Assembly: GCF_014269185.2 (NCBI RefSeq)
Contig: NZ_JABWRZ020000002.1
Span: 248,001 to 312,000 of the forward strand
DNA length: 64,000 nt
Direction of reading: 5' to 3'
Source: Pseudomonas oryzicola
GTDB taxonomy: Bacteria; Pseudomonadota; Gammaproteobacteria; Pseudomonadales; Pseudomonadaceae
The notes beneath the pieces are model-generated. The model was not told the origin of the DNA. It did no database searches and saw nothing but the letters and a program-made list of their open reading frames with translations. A program made the translations under genes and the position numbers. The first letter of the stretch is position 1; each line of letters opens with the position of its first letter. Positions 30,567 through 40,482 of the stretch are shown here, in pieces.

Positions 30567-31526
30567 CTATCCGTGATCCAGCGCCTGCTGCAAGGCCACT
30601 CCAGCCCCCAGCAACCCGGAAAATTCCGCCGTCACCAGCCATACCGGCACCCCGGCGAAATAGCCACTCATGCAGCCCTTGTCGGCAAAGCTGGCGGCAA
30701 ACCCGCTGCGCAGGAACAGCTCGGCAAAACGCGGGATCACACCGCCAACAATATAGACCCCACCGCGCGCGCCCAGCGTCAGCACATTGTTACCCGCCAC
30801 TCGGCCGAGGAACCGGCAGAACTGCTCGATCACCGCCAGCGCCCGTGGTTCGCCGCCCAGCGCAGCATCGGTGATCTGCGCAGGGGTCTTGTGTCTGGGT
30901 GTGTCGCCGTCCAGTGCACAGATTGCCTGGTAGAGGCGCAGCAGGCCACCGCCACTGAGCACGGTTTCAGCGCTGACGTGGCCGATCTGGGCGTGAATCT
31001 GCTGGTGAATCGCGGCTTCGCGGGCATTGCCCACCGGCAGGTCGACGTGCCCGCCCTCACCCGGCAAGGCGCACCAACGCTCACCCACACGCAAGAGGGA
31101 GCCGACACCCAGACCGGTACCCGGGCCGATGACCAACGCCGGGCGCGAAAGGTCGGCCTGGCCCGGACACACCTCGCGGAACTCGCCATCGCGCAGGCGG
31201 GTCATGCCCAGCGCCATGGCGGTGAAGTCGTTGATCAGCAGCAGCTGCTCGATCTGCAGCCGCTGGCAGAACGCCAGACGGCTCAGGCGCCAATGGTTGT
31301 TGGTGAAGCGGAACTCGTCGCCATTGACCGGCCCGGCCACCGCCAGGCAGGCAGCAACCACGTCACCGCGAGGAATGCCCTGGCCTTCAAGGTAAGCCTC
31401 GATGGCCTGTTCCGGGCTGGTGTAGTCCTCGGTGGCGAAGACTTTCACTGCATGTAGCTGGTTGTCACGCCATAACGCAAAACGGGCATTGGTGCCGCCG
31501 ATGTCGCCAACCAGCAGGTCCTTCAT
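30567..31526 (-). CDS. glk: Glucokinase
   Basis: A 319-residue ROK-unrelated bacterial glucokinase that phosphorylates cytosolic glucose to glucose-6-phosphate with ATP. The N-terminal phosphate loop is [12 protein letters not shown]; the sugar-binding [11 protein letters not shown] and GPGTGLGVG follow. The ATG overlaps the edd stop in ATGA, so the two genes are translationally coupled. Confidence 0.95.
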   Translation of the reverse strand: MKDLLVGDIGGTNARFALWRDNQLHAVKVFATEDYTSPEQAIEAYLEGQGIPRGDVVAACLAVAGPVNGDEFRFTNNHWRLSRLAFCQRLQIEQLLLINDFTAMALGMTRLRDGEFREVCPGQADLSRPALVIGPGTGLGVGSLLRVGERWCALPGEGGHVDLPVGNAREAAIHQQIHAQIGHVSAETVLSGGGLLRLYQAICALDGDTPRHKTPAQITDAALGGEPRALAVIEQFCRFLGRVAGNNVLTLGARGGVYIVGGVIPRFAELFLRSGFAASFADKGCMSGYFAGVPVWLVTAEFSGLLGAGVALQQALDHG

Positions 31527-33349
31527 TTGAGGTTCTCCAGGGCCGAGGTGAAGGCACTGGCGCCCTGCTCTGCCGGGCTGAACGCCATGCGCATGAAGCC
31601 GAACAGCTCGCGCCCGCAGCCCAGGTCGTTGCCCTGGGGAGCGGGTGGCAGGTCGCGGCTGGCCAGTTCCTCGGCCGACACCATCACCCGCAGCGTGCCT
31701 TCGACGCCGTCAACCCGCACGATATCACCGTCGCGCACCCGCGCCAGCGGGCCACCGTCATACGCTTCGGGGCAGACGTGGATGGCTGCCGGGATCTTGC
31801 CGGAGGCACCGGACATGCGCCCGTCGGTGACCAGCGCCACCTTGTAGCCGCGATCCTGCAGCACACCGAGGAACGGCGTGAGCTTGTGCAGTTCCGGCAT
31901 GCCGTTGCAGCGCGGGCCCTGGAAGCGCACCACGGCAACGAAGTCGCGCTCCAGCTCGCCGGCCTTGAAGGCATCGGCCAGCGACTGCTGGTCGTGGAAT
32001 ACCCGTGCCGGGGCTTCGACCACCTGGTGCTCCGGGGCGACCGCGGACACCTTCATCACGCCTCGGCCAAGGTTGCCTTCCATCACCCGCAGGCCGCCTT
32101 CGGCCGAGAACGGTCGAGCCACCGGGCGCAGGATGCTTTCGTCCAGGCTGTGCTGCGGCCCTTCGCGCCACACCAGTTTGCCGTCGTCGAGGAACGGTTC
32201 CCGGGTGTAGCGGCGCAGGCCATGGCCGGCCACGGTGTTGACGTCCTCGTGCAGCAAGCCGGCATCGAGCAGCTCGCGGATCAGGAAGGCCATACCGCCA
32301 GCCGCCTGGAAGTGGTTGATGTCGGCCTTGCCGTTGGGGTAGACGTGGGACAGGGTCGGCACCACTTCGGACAGGTCGGCCATGTCCTGCCAGGTCAGCT
32401 GGATCCCAGCAGCCTGGGCAATCGCCGGAATATGCAGGGTATGGTTGGTCGAACCGCCGGTGGCGTGCAGGGCGACGATGGAGTTGACCAGCGCCTTTTC
32501 ATCGACGATTTCGCCCAGCGGCATGAAGTTGCCGCTGGCCTTGGTCATGCGCGTGACCTGCTGCGCAGCCTCGGCAGTGAGGGCGTCACGCAGCGGCGTG
32601 TACGGGTTGACGAAGGAAGCGCCGGGCAAGTGCAGGCCCATCACTTCCATTACCAGCTGGTTGGTGTTGGCCGTACCGTAGAAGGTACAGGTGCCCGGGC
32701 TGTGGTAGGACTTCATCTCCGACTCCAGCAGCTCCTCGCGGCTGGCCTTGCCCTCGGCGTAGCGCTGGCGCACGTCGGCCTTCTGCTTGTTGGAGATGCC
32801 GGACACCATCGGCCCGCCCGGGACGAAAATGGTCGGCAGGTGGCCGAAGCGCAGTGCGCCCATCATCAGCCCGGGGACGATCTTGTCGCAGATGCCCAGC
32901 ATCAGCGCAGCGTCGAACATGTTGTGCGACAGGGCCACGGCGGTGGACATGGCGATCACTTCACGGCTGGCAATGGCCAGTTCCATGCCCGGCTCGCCCT
33001 GGGTCACGCCATCGCACATGGCCGGTACGCCACCGGCAAACTGGCCGACCGAACCGACCTCGCGCAGGGCCTGCTTGATCTGCTCGGGGAAGTGCAGGTA
33101 CGGCTGGTGCGCCGAGAGCATGTCGTTGTAGGCCGAGACGATGGCCACGTTGGCCGCGTTCATCAGGCGCAGGGTCTGCTTGTCCTCGCTGCCGCAACCG
33201 GCCACGCCGTGGGCGAAGTTGGCGCATTGCAGGCTGGCACGCATGGGGCCTTCACTGGCCGCGCCGCGAATCAGCTGCAGGTAGCGTTCGCGGGTGGCAC
33301 GGCTGCGCTCGACCAGCCGCTGGGTGACCTCAAGGATGCGCGGATGCAT
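31523..33349 (-). CDS. edd: 6-phosphogluconate dehydratase
   Basis: A 608-residue IlvD/Edd-family enzyme that makes KDPG from 6-phosphogluconate using an iron-sulfur cluster. Signatures include [33 protein letters not shown] with cluster Cys, and the C-terminal [23 protein letters not shown] lies eight bases before the ATG. It is first in the edd-glk-gltR-gtrS transcript, divergent from gapA across a region with two HexR sites. Confidence 0.96.
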   Translation of the reverse strand: MHPRILEVTQRLVERSRATRERYLQLIRGAASEGPMRASLQCANFAHGVAGCGSEDKQTLRLMNAANVAIVSAYNDMLSAHQPYLHFPEQIKQALREVGSVGQFAGGVPAMCDGVTQGEPGMELAIASREVIAMSTAVALSHNMFDAALMLGICDKIVPGLMMGALRFGHLPTIFVPGGPMVSGISNKQKADVRQRYAEGKASREELLESEMKSYHSPGTCTFYGTANTNQLVMEVMGLHLPGASFVNPYTPLRDALTAEAAQQVTRMTKASGNFMPLGEIVDEKALVNSIVALHATGGSTNHTLHIPAIAQAAGIQLTWQDMADLSEVVPTLSHVYPNGKADINHFQAAGGMAFLIRELLDAGLLHEDVNTVAGHGLRRYTREPFLDDGKLVWREGPQHSLDESILRPVARPFSAEGGLRVMEGNLGRGVMKVSAVAPEHQVVEAPARVFHDQQSLADAFKAGELERDFVAVVRFQGPRCNGMPELHKLTPFLGVLQDRGYKVALVTDGRMSGASGKIPAAIHVCPEAYDGGPLARVRDGDIVRVDGVEGTLRVMVSAEELASRDLPPAPQGNDLGCGRELFGFMRMAFSPAEQGASAFTSALENLK

Positions 33350-33472
33350 GTACTGGACTCCAGGCTAATTGTAAGGGCGGTTTACCAGGCATTTCCCCTC
33401 CAAACGATTGCGGCCTAGGCTGAAGGTAGAGGAGCCCGCTGCATCGGTGGAGGCACGTTGCCCGACCACTCG

Positions 33473-33488
33473 TTGTATGTTTAAACAA
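33473..33488. promoter_or_regulatory. HexR operator, edd side (TTGT-N8-ACAA)
   Basis: TTGTATGTTTAAACAA fits the published HexR consensus TTGT-N7/8-ACAA exactly and lies about 124 bp before the edd ATG. Confidence 0.7.
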
Positions 33489-33535
33489 AATATTGCCACT
33501 AAAAAGGCTTGTTTTCTATCGGCCAGTGAATAATC

Positions 33536-33550
33536 TTGTAATTCCAACAA
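33536..33550. promoter_or_regulatory. HexR operator, gapA side (TTGT-N7-ACAA)
   Basis: TTGTAATTCCAACAA fits the HexR consensus exactly and lies 64 bp before the gapA ATG, 47 bp from the first site. Confidence 0.75.
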
Positions 33551-33614
33551 CAAAACCGTTTCAGTGAAGCTCCTTTGTGCCACAGGTTTCACTCGGACTG
33601 CCAGAGGTACTGCC

Positions 33615-34616
33615 ATGACTTTACGCATCGCCATCAATGGATTCGGCCGCATCGGGCGCAACGTCCTGCGCGCACTGTATACCCAAGGCTACCGCCAGGA
33701 CCTGCAGGTCGTCGCCATCAATGACCTGGGCGACAGCGCCATGAACGCCCACTTGCTCAAGTACGACAGCGTGCACGGCACCTTTGACGCCAGCGTCGAG
33801 GCTGACCACGAAAGCCTGACGGTCAATGGTGACCGTATCGCCGTCAGCGCCATCCGCAACCCGGCCGAACTGCCCTGGAAGGCCGAGGCGATCGACGTGG
33901 TGTTCGAATGCACCGGGCTGTTCACCGAGCGCGCCAAGGCTGCCGCGCACCTGGCTGCGGGGGCAGGCAAGGTGATCGTCTCGGCACCCGCCAAAGGTGC
34001 CGATGCCACCGTGGTATACGGCGTCAACCATGACATCCTGCGGGCCTCGCACCAGGTCATTTCCAACGCCTCCTGCACCACCAACTGCCTGGCGCCGATT
34101 GCCCAGGTGCTGCACCGCGAGTTCGGTATCGAGCAAGGCCTGATGACCACCATCCATGCCTATACCAATGACCAGGTGCTGACCGACGTGTATCACGGCG
34201 ACCCGTACCGCGCACGCTCGGCGACCCAGTCGATGATCCCCAGCAAGACCGGGGCCGCCGAGGCCGTAGGCCTGGTGCTGCCGGAACTGGCCGGCAAGCT
34301 GACCGGCATGGCGGTGCGCGTGCCGGTGATCAACGTGTCGCTGGTGGATCTCACCGTCAACCTCCGACGCGAGGCCACGGCCGATCAGGTCAACCAGCTG
34401 TTCCTCGAAGCCAGCAAGCATTCGCGGGTACTGGGCTACAACGCCTTGCCGCTGGTTTCCTGCGATTTCAACCACAACCCGCTGTCGTCGATCTTCGATG
34501 CCAACCATACCCGGGCCAACGGGCGCATGCTCAAGGTGCTGGCCTGGTATGACAACGAGTGGGGCTTCTCCAACCGTATGCTGGATAACTGCCTGGCGCT
34601 GTGCCGGGCACGCTGA
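33615..34616 (+). CDS. gapA: Type I glyceraldehyde-3-phosphate dehydrogenase
   Basis: From ATG 33615 ([15 protein letters not shown]), with AGAGGT six bases upstream, the product is 333 residues. NAD-binding GFGRIGR is at residues 9-15 and the catalytic Cys is C154 in [12 protein letters not shown]. It oxidises the GAP made by Eda. It is divergent from edd and shares its HexR-controlled region; a strong hairpin follows. Confidence 0.96.
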   Translation: MTLRIAINGFGRIGRNVLRALYTQGYRQDLQVVAINDLGDSAMNAHLLKYDSVHGTFDASVEADHESLTVNGDRIAVSAIRNPAELPWKAEAIDVVFECTGLFTERAKAAAHLAAGAGKVIVSAPAKGADATVVYGVNHDILRASHQVISNASCTTNCLAPIAQVLHREFGIEQGLMTTIHAYTNDQVLTDVYHGDPYRARSATQSMIPSKTGAAEAVGLVLPELAGKLTGMAVRVPVINVSLVDLTVNLRREATADQVNQLFLEASKHSRVLGYNALPLVSCDFNHNPLSSIFDANHTRANGRMLKVLAWYDNEWGFSNRMLDNCLALCRAR

Positions 34617-34640
34617 GTAGGCCGCGGCATTTTCGCCGCC

Positions 34641-34679
34641 TGTGAGATAGAGCGCCGCGCGGCGGCGCTCTATCTCACA
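34641..34679. terminator. Perfect 18-bp-stem hairpin after gapA
   Basis: Two perfect 18-base arms starting TGTGAGATAG and ending CTATCTCACA enclose only three bases. No U-run follows directly (AATACAAAAAACT), so it may be a 3' stabiliser or Rho-independent-like stop of unusual form between gapA and the ECF sigma gene. Confidence 0.65.
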
Positions 34680-34759
34680 AATACAAAAAACTCCCTCATG
34701 CGCCCCACACTCACAATCTTTACCTTTTCCTAACATTTCCAAACTTGACCTATGGCGCG

Positions 34760-34778
34760 GATGATAAGCATTATCATC
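34760..34778. promoter_or_regulatory. Fur box before the ECF sigma gene
   Basis: GATGATAAGCATTATCATC is a perfect palindrome (8-base arms, 3-base centre) close to the Fur consensus GATAATGATAATCATTATC. It lies 26 bp before the sigma gene start, so iron-replete repression is expected. Confidence 0.88.
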
Positions 34779-34803
34779 AACCCTTCATCGGCCAGGTCCC
34801 ATC

Positions 34804-35316
34804 GTGAGTCAGTCCCGGTTCAACTCCGTCTTCCTCGTCCAGCGCCTTTCCTTGCTGCGCACCCTGCAGCGCATGGTCGGCAACCCGACCACGGCCGAGG
34901 ACCTGTTGCAGGAGACTTACCTGCGCGTATCCCGCGCCCTTGCAGAGCGGCGCGTCGAACACATCGAACCGTTCGTGTTCCAGACCGCGCGCAACCTGGC
35001 CCTCGATCACCTGCGCGCACGCCGGGTGCAATCGCGCATGCTGGTCGACGACGTACCCGACGAGGTGCTGCATAGCGTGGCCGCGCCGGCCACCAGCAGC
35101 GAAGATGCCGCCCATGCCGAACAGTTGCTCAAGCAGCTGAGCGTCAGCCTTGGCCAACTGAGCGAACGCCAGCAGCGCATCTTCATCCTCAGCCGCCTGC
35201 ATGGCGCCACCTATCTGGAAATTGCCGAACAACTGAAGGTTTCGCCCAGCACGGTGCAGAAGGAACTGAAACTGATCATGGCGATATGCATGGGTGTTGC
35301 CGACCGGCTCAAGTGA
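34804..35316 (+). CDS. FecI-like ECF sigma factor (iron/heme)
   Basis: The start is GTG 34804, giving 170 residues. Sigma region 2 (EDLLQETYLRVSRAL, about 32-47) and region 4 (LPE-like helix SRLHGATYLEIAEQLKVSPSTVQKEL, near 135-160) are complete. It should respond to the FecR-like protein encoded next and, because receptor and heme oxygenase follow, to heme outside the cell. A perfect Fur box precedes it. Confidence 0.9.
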   Translation: MSQSRFNSVFLVQRLSLLRTLQRMVGNPTTAEDLLQETYLRVSRALAERRVEHIEPFVFQTARNLALDHLRARRVQSRMLVDDVPDEVLHSVAAPATSSEDAAHAEQLLKQLSVSLGQLSERQQRIFILSRLHGATYLEIAEQLKVSPSTVQKELKLIMAICMGVADRLK

Positions 35317-35392
35317 GGCAATGCAAAGCCCTTGCTACTACCCGCCCCAGCCTTGATCATTCGCAAAAAAAAGGACCATTCAGGGATTTACC

Positions 35393-36361
35393 GTGACCGA
35401 TAGCCCCGCTCCCCGCCCGACACCCGCCGGGCCCAGTGCCCGTGCCCGTGCTCGTGCCATGGACGAGGCGCTGGACTGGCTGGTACGCCTGCAATGCGCC
35501 GATGCCGAGGATACCCTGGCCTTCGAAGCCTGGCTGAGCGCGGCGCCAGAAAACGCCGAAGCCTATGTCGAGGCAGAAGCCCTGTGGCATGGCGCGCCGC
35601 TGCGACAGGTGGCCGCGCAGATGCATCAGCAACAGCGCCGGTCGTGGCGCGGGCGCCTGCGCAGCCACTGGAAACCGCTGGCTACCGCCGCGCTGCTGCT
35701 GGTCGGGCTGTGCACCTTTGGCAACCTGCCCCTGCGCCTGCAGGCCGACCACCTCACCGTGGTCGGTGAACGCCAGCGCCTGCAACTGGACAACGGCACC
35801 AAAGTGTTGCTCAACACCGATTCGGCGTTCGCCAGCGAGTACCGTGAAGGCCGCCAGATTGCCCGCCTGCTGCAAGGCGAGGCCTATTTCCAGGTCGCCG
35901 AGGGTGCGCGGCTGCCGCTGGAAGTTCAGGCCGGGCCGCTGCGCGCGCAGGTGCGTGACACCGACTTTGCCGTGCGCTACCTCGGCGGCGAGGCACAAGT
36001 GCGGGTGCAACGCGGCGATGTCGACCTGCAGGGCACCCGCGACCAACGTATCCGCTTGCGTGCCGGCGATAGCATCAGTATCGGCCCCCATGGCTTTGGC
36101 CAACGTCAGCGCCCCGACATGCGCAAGGACCTGGCCTGGGTCGATGGCCGCCTGGTGTTTGAAAACTGCCCGCTCAGCCAGGTGCTGGCGGAGCTGCGGC
36201 GCTACTACCCAGGCTGGATCATCAATCGCAACACGCAACTGGAAAACATGACGGTGACCGGCAACTACCGCCTCGACCAGCCCCTGGAAACCCTGCGCGC
36301 GCTGGCCCACATCACCTCGGCCCGGCTGCATGAGTACCCGGCGCTGGTCATCCTGAACTGA
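35393..36361 (+). CDS. FecR-family anti-sigma regulator
   Basis: GTG 35393 with AGGGA eight bases upstream gives 322 residues. The N-terminal DUF4880 part (DEALDWLVRLQ...AEDTLAFEAWL) binds the sigma factor, one membrane helix follows (ATAALLLVGLCTFGNLPL, about 97-114), and the FecR periplasmic domain (DHLTVVGERQRLQLDNGTKVLLNT) receives the signal from the receptor. It lies 76 bp after the ECF sigma gene. Confidence 0.92.
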   Translation: MTDSPAPRPTPAGPSARARARAMDEALDWLVRLQCADAEDTLAFEAWLSAAPENAEAYVEAEALWHGAPLRQVAAQMHQQQRRSWRGRLRSHWKPLATAALLLVGLCTFGNLPLRLQADHLTVVGERQRLQLDNGTKVLLNTDSAFASEYREGRQIARLLQGEAYFQVAEGARLPLEVQAGPLRAQVRDTDFAVRYLGGEAQVRVQRGDVDLQGTRDQRIRLRAGDSISIGPHGFGQRQRPDMRKDLAWVDGRLVFENCPLSQVLAELRRYYPGWIINRNTQLENMTVTGNYRLDQPLETLRALAHITSARLHEYPALVILN

Positions 36362-36387
36362 TCCGCAAATCTGAAGCCCGACACGCT

Positions 36388-36476
36388 CCCTGTGGGAGCG
36401 GGCGTGCCCGCGAACACGGGCAACGCCCGTGCCATCCACCGCGGTGCCTGTTTCGCGGGCGTGCCCGCTCCCACAG
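36388..36476. repeat. Inverted REP pair
   Basis: Facing 'GTGGGAGCGGGCGTGCCCGCGAA' type units (the family pattern, at 36388-36413 and 36451-36476) separate the FecR gene from the receptor gene. Confidence 0.8.
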
Positions 36477-36511
36477 AAATCGCGATACAGACCGCCAGAG
36501 CGCAATCCAAC

Positions 36512-36544
36512 TTTTTTTACGCAGTAACGCTACCCCGCCCGTCT
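36512..36544 (+). promoter_or_regulatory. Candidate ECF promoter of the heme receptor (T7AC-N19-CGTCT)
   Basis: TTTTTTTAC (36512-36520) is followed by 19 bases and CGTCT (36540-36544), 84 bp before the receptor ATG. The same two blocks with the same spacing occur before the heme oxygenase. CGTC-type -10 elements are usual for iron-starvation sigma factors, so control by the adjacent ECF sigma is inferred. Confidence 0.6.
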
Positions 36545-36628
36545 CGTTATAGCCAATGCGACTGATTCTTGTTCCAACACAGGAACAGCCAACACCTATA
36601 ACAGCCCGCGCGTCAGGGAGCGCTTCCG

Positions 36629-39217
36629 ATGTCCACAGGTCTTACCCGCCCCTCCACCCTTCCCCGTCGTACAGGGCCACTGTCCCTGCTGACCCTGGCC
36701 CTGCTCGCCAGCGGCACCTGCAGCCTGCCGGCGCTAGCAGTCGAGCCGGCCCCGGCCAGTAGCCCGCGCATGGGCGAATACCGCTTCAACATCGGTCAAC
36801 AATCGCTGGTGACGGCCATGAATGCGTTCAGCCAGGTCACCGGCTGGCAGGTCGGCTTCAGCGCCGAACTGGCCGATGGCATAGTCTCGCCAGGGGTGCA
36901 GGGCTCGCTACTGCCGGAAGCCGCACTCAAGCGCCTGCTGCACGGCACCGGCCTGGGCCTGCGCAAGATCGGCAACGGCAATGTGGTGCTCGAACGCCAG
37001 GCTGGCAGCAACGTGGTCGCGCTGCAGCAAGTCACCGTCAGCGCCACCCGCAGCGCCCAGGACGTCAGCCAGGTGCCGAGTACCGTCAGCGTGCAGACCC
37101 GCGAACAACTGGACCGGCAGAACGTCAACACCATCCACGACCTGGTGCGCTATGAGCCAGGTGTGTCAGTGGCTGGCACCGGCCAGCGCAGCGGCCTGAA
37201 CGGCTACAACATCCGTGGCATCGACGGTGAGCGAATCCTTACCCAGGTCGATGGGGTGTCGATCCCCGACAGCTTCTTCTATGGCCCCTACGCCCAGACC
37301 CAGCGCAACTACGTCGACCCGGAAATCGTCAAGCGCGTGGAAATCCTTCGCGGCCCGGCCTCGGTGCTGTACGGCAGCAACGCCATCGGCGGCGCGGTCA
37401 GCTATTTCACCCTCGACCCGGACGACATCATCAAGCCCGGCAAGGACGTGGGCGCCCGCCTGAAGAGCGGCTACAGCTCGGCCGACGAAAGCTGGCTGAC
37501 TTCCGCCACTGTCGCCGCTCGCCAGGGTGACTTCGACAGCCTGCTGCACCTGAGCCAGCGCAACGGCCACGAAACCGAGACCCACGGCGGCCACAGCGGC
37601 GCCGGGCTGTCGCGTAGCGAAGCCAACCCGATGGACGCGCGCACCACCAATGTGCTGGCCAAGCTGGGTTGGGATTACGCCGAAAATGCTCGCCTGGGCT
37701 TTACCTACGAGCACTACAAGGATGACCGCGACCAGAACATCCTCAGCGCGGTGGGCGGGCCGTTCATCGGCGGCGCCAATGGCATGGGGTTCTACAAAGC
37801 GCGCACCGGCAACGACACCATTACCCGTGAGCGCTTCGGCATCAGCCATGAGTCAGGCCTGGAATCGCATGTTGCCGACCACCTGAAGTGGAGCCTCAAT
37901 TACCAGATTGCCAAGACCGACCAGCACACCGAGGAAATCTACGCCCCCTTCACCCGCCAGGTGCTGCGCACCCGCGATACCACCTACAAGGACCGCCAGT
38001 GGGTGTTCGACGCGCAGTTGGACAAGGCCTTCAGCATTGGCGCCAGCGACCATCTGCTGACCTACGGCACCACCCTCAGGCACGAAAAGGTTACCGGCTC
38101 GCGCAGCGGCACCGGTACCTGCCTGGCCGTTGGCGCAGGTTGTTCCGCGGCCGGCGCTGACCGCCCGGCCGATGGCCAGGCTCTGGTCAGCGATTTCCCG
38201 GACCCGACCGTGAACACCTACAGCCTGTTCCTGCAGGATGAAATCCGCTGGGACGACTGGACCTTCCTGCCCGGTGCCCGCTACGACTACACACGCATGG
38301 AGCCAAGGTTCACCGAGGAATACCTGCGCGGCCTGGAAGCCACCGGTACAGCGCCGACCTCCCAGGACGACTCCGCCAGGAAGTGGCACCGTGTCTCGCC
38401 CAAGTTCGGCCTGACCTACGCCTTCAATGCCAACTACACCTGGTACGGCCAATACGCCGAAGGCTTCCGCACGCCGACCGCCAAAGCCATGTTCGGGAAA
38501 TTCCAGAACCTCGAACAGGGCTACCGCGTGGAAGGCAACCCAGGCCTCGAACCGGAGAAGAGCAAGAGCTACGAAACCGGCCTGCGTGGCAACTTCGATG
38601 CCGGCAGCTTCGATGTGGCGGTGTTCTACAACAAGTATCGCGACTTTATCGATGAAGACGCCGTGCAGAGCGCCAACCTGGAACAGACCTTCCGCGCCAA
38701 TAACATCAAGCACGCCACCATCAAGGGCGCCGAGTTCAAGGGCCGCCTGAACCTCGACCGCTTCGGCGCACCGCAGGGCCTTTATGGCCAGGGCTCGATT
38801 GCCTACACCTACGGCCGCAACGATGACACTGGCGCGCCGCTGAACAGCGTCAACCCGCTCAAGGGCGTGTTCGGCCTGGGTTACGAACAACAACACTACG
38901 GCGGCCTGCTGAGCTGGACATTGGTCAAGCGCAAGACCCGCGTCGATGACAGCACCTTCTATTCGCCCGACGGCTCCAGCAGCAAGTTCCGCACCCCAGG
39001 CTACGGGGTGCTGGACCTGACCGGTTACTACAAGGTCACCGACGATGTGACCATCAACGCCGGCCTGTACAACCTCACCGACAAGAAGTACTGGCAGTGG
39101 GATTCGGTACGCAGCTACGACGGCCAGGGTGAAGCGGCCGTGACCCAGCCGGCCAACATCGACCGCCTGACCATGCCGGGGCGCAACTTCGGCATCAATG
39201 TGGTTTGGGATATCTGA
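36629..39217 (+). CDS. TonB-dependent heme/hemoglobin-type receptor with STN signalling domain
   Basis: The precursor is 862 residues. After a signal peptide (LLTLALLASGTCSLPALA) comes an STN/secretin domain (YRFNIGQQSLVTAMNAFSQ, about 50-115), which signals to the FecR-like protein. The plug (REQLDRQNVNTIHDLVRYEPGV; EILRGPASVLYGSNAIGG) and a 22-strand barrel follow, ending in a C-terminal hydrophobic residue. FRTP and NPGLEPEKS near residues 605-645 match the FRAP/NPxL region of heme receptors. With the heme oxygenase downstream, heme is the likely ligand. Confidence 0.9.
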   Translation: MSTGLTRPSTLPRRTGPLSLLTLALLASGTCSLPALAVEPAPASSPRMGEYRFNIGQQSLVTAMNAFSQVTGWQVGFSAELADGIVSPGVQGSLLPEAALKRLLHGTGLGLRKIGNGNVVLERQAGSNVVALQQVTVSATRSAQDVSQVPSTVSVQTREQLDRQNVNTIHDLVRYEPGVSVAGTGQRSGLNGYNIRGIDGERILTQVDGVSIPDSFFYGPYAQTQRNYVDPEIVKRVEILRGPASVLYGSNAIGGAVSYFTLDPDDIIKPGKDVGARLKSGYSSADESWLTSATVAARQGDFDSLLHLSQRNGHETETHGGHSGAGLSRSEANPMDARTTNVLAKLGWDYAENARLGFTYEHYKDDRDQNILSAVGGPFIGGANGMGFYKARTGNDTITRERFGISHESGLESHVADHLKWSLNYQIAKTDQHTEEIYAPFTRQVLRTRDTTYKDRQWVFDAQLDKAFSIGASDHLLTYGTTLRHEKVTGSRSGTGTCLAVGAGCSAAGADRPADGQALVSDFPDPTVNTYSLFLQDEIRWDDWTFLPGARYDYTRMEPRFTEEYLRGLEATGTAPTSQDDSARKWHRVSPKFGLTYAFNANYTWYGQYAEGFRTPTAKAMFGKFQNLEQGYRVEGNPGLEPEKSKSYETGLRGNFDAGSFDVAVFYNKYRDFIDEDAVQSANLEQTFRANNIKHATIKGAEFKGRLNLDRFGAPQGLYGQGSIAYTYGRNDDTGAPLNSVNPLKGVFGLGYEQQHYGGLLSWTLVKRKTRVDDSTFYSPDGSSSKFRTPGYGVLDLTGYYKVTDDVTINAGLYNLTDKKYWQWDSVRSYDGQGEAAVTQPANIDRLTMPGRNFGINVVWDI

Positions 39218-39233
39218 CCCCTTGCGCCTGTGC

Positions 39234-39328
39234 CGGCCTCTTCGCGGGCTTGCCCGCTCCCACAGATACTGCGCAAGCCTTGGGCCTGCGATGAACCTGT
39301 GGGAGCGGGCATGCCCGCGAAGAGGCCA
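39234..39328. repeat. Inverted REP pair
   Basis: Facing copies of CTTCGCGGGCTTGCCCGC and GCGGGCATGCCCGCGAAG lie between the receptor and the heme oxygenase genes. Confidence 0.8.
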
Positions 39329-39351
39329 GTACAGGCAACACGAAATCCCGA

Positions 39352-39384
39352 TTTTTTTACTGTCCCACCCCCGCTATTTCGTCT
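39352..39384 (+). promoter_or_regulatory. Candidate ECF promoter of the heme oxygenase (T7AC-N19-CGTCT)
   Basis: TTTTTTTAC (39352-39360), 19 bases, then CGTCT (39380-39384), 34 bp before the heme oxygenase ATG. Blocks and spacing are identical to the element before the receptor gene. Confidence 0.6.
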
Positions 39385-39418
39385 TGTCCCTAGACGCCCC
39401 TTTTCCAAGGACTGCCCC

Positions 39419-40012
39419 ATGACCGACCGCCCAGCCCTGCGCTCCCAACGCCTGAACCAGATCACCCATGCCCCGCACGCCGAGCTGGATGCCCTGGTCA
39501 AATCCCACGCGCCCTTCGATAGCCGCGACAGTTTTGCCCGTTTCGTGGTCGCCCAATACCTGTTCCAGGCCGAATTGCAGGCCCTGTACAACGACCCGCA
39601 ACTGACCGCCATCGTCCCCGACCTGGCCCAGCGCTGCCGTGCCGAGCAGGCCCGCCAGGACCTCGCCGACCTCGACACCGACGTGCCGCCAGCCGTGCCA
39701 GGTGCCTTGCACAATCCAGGCCTGGGCGAGGCAATGGGCTGGATCTTCGTCTCCGAAGGCTCCAAACTGGGCGCGGCGTTTCTGATCAAGCGCGCCATGG
39801 CCCTGGGGCTGTCCGACAGCTTCGGTGCTCGCCACCTCGGCGAGCCGGCCGGTGGCCGGGCCGAAGGCTGGAAACAGTTCACCCGTATTCTCGATGGCCT
39901 GGCGCTGTCGGCCGACGACGAGACTGCCGCCGAGCGCGGCGCAGTGGCTGCCTTCGAGCGCTTCACCGAGCTGCTCAGGCACGCCTATGCTACAGATGCC
40001 GCACTGGCTTGA
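39419..40012 (+). CDS. Heme oxygenase (biliverdin-producing)
   Basis: ATG 39419 with AAGGA upstream gives 197 residues; an upstream in-frame start would run through a REP. The sequence is that of bacterial PigA/HemO-type oxygenases, with the proximal-type His in THAPHAELDALVKSH (about residue 20) and the distal helix glycine motif GWIFVSEGSKLGAAFL. It opens heme to biliverdin, CO and iron. It completes the heme uptake unit with sigma, anti-sigma and receptor. Confidence 0.88.
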   Translation: MTDRPALRSQRLNQITHAPHAELDALVKSHAPFDSRDSFARFVVAQYLFQAELQALYNDPQLTAIVPDLAQRCRAEQARQDLADLDTDVPPAVPGALHNPGLGEAMGWIFVSEGSKLGAAFLIKRAMALGLSDSFGARHLGEPAGGRAEGWKQFTRILDGLALSADDETAAERGAVAAFERFTELLRHAYATDAALA

Positions 40013-40068
40013 TACGCCATACCCGGCCACCCTGTCGGTGGTCGAACCGCTTTTTATGCAGTGAGACC

Positions 40069-40482
40069 ATGACCCGACCCGCCCGCTCGAAACTCGCCCG
40101 CCTGCTGTATGCGATCCTGGCTTATGTCAGCCTGGGCGTGGGCCTGGTCGCGATTGCCATTCCCGGCCTGCCGACCACCGAATTCATTCTGCTGGCTGCC
40201 TGGGCGGCTACCCGCAGTTCGCCACGGCTGTCGGCCTGGCTGGAAAACCACCGGCTGTTCGGGCCGATCCTGTACAACTGGCGCAATGGCAAGGTGATCC
40301 AGCGGCGAGCAAAAGTGAGCGCGACACTCAGCATGCTGCTGTGCGCGGGCCTGATGCTGGCGCTGCTGGAACACCACTGGCCGGTGTACCTGGCCATTGC
40401 CGGCATGACCTTGGGCAACCTGTGGATCTGGTCACGCCCGGAACATCCTTGCCCGGCCCGATCACAAGCTCAGCAGCCCTGA
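40069..40482 (+). CDS. YbaN/DUF454 inner-membrane protein
   Basis: A 137-residue protein from ATG 40069. Two hydrophobic helices near the N-terminus (LYAILAYVSLGVGLVAIAIPGLPTT; FILLAAWAATRSS) and two more near residue 90-115 fit the DUF454 family. P-G-L-P-T-T-x-F is its hallmark. Function is unknown. Its 3' end overlaps the convergent ArcD-like gene by about 21 bp. Confidence 0.8.
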   Translation: MTRPARSKLARLLYAILAYVSLGVGLVAIAIPGLPTTEFILLAAWAATRSSPRLSAWLENHRLFGPILYNWRNGKVIQRRAKVSATLSMLLCAGLMLALLEHHWPVYLAIAGMTLGNLWIWSRPEHPCPARSQAQQP

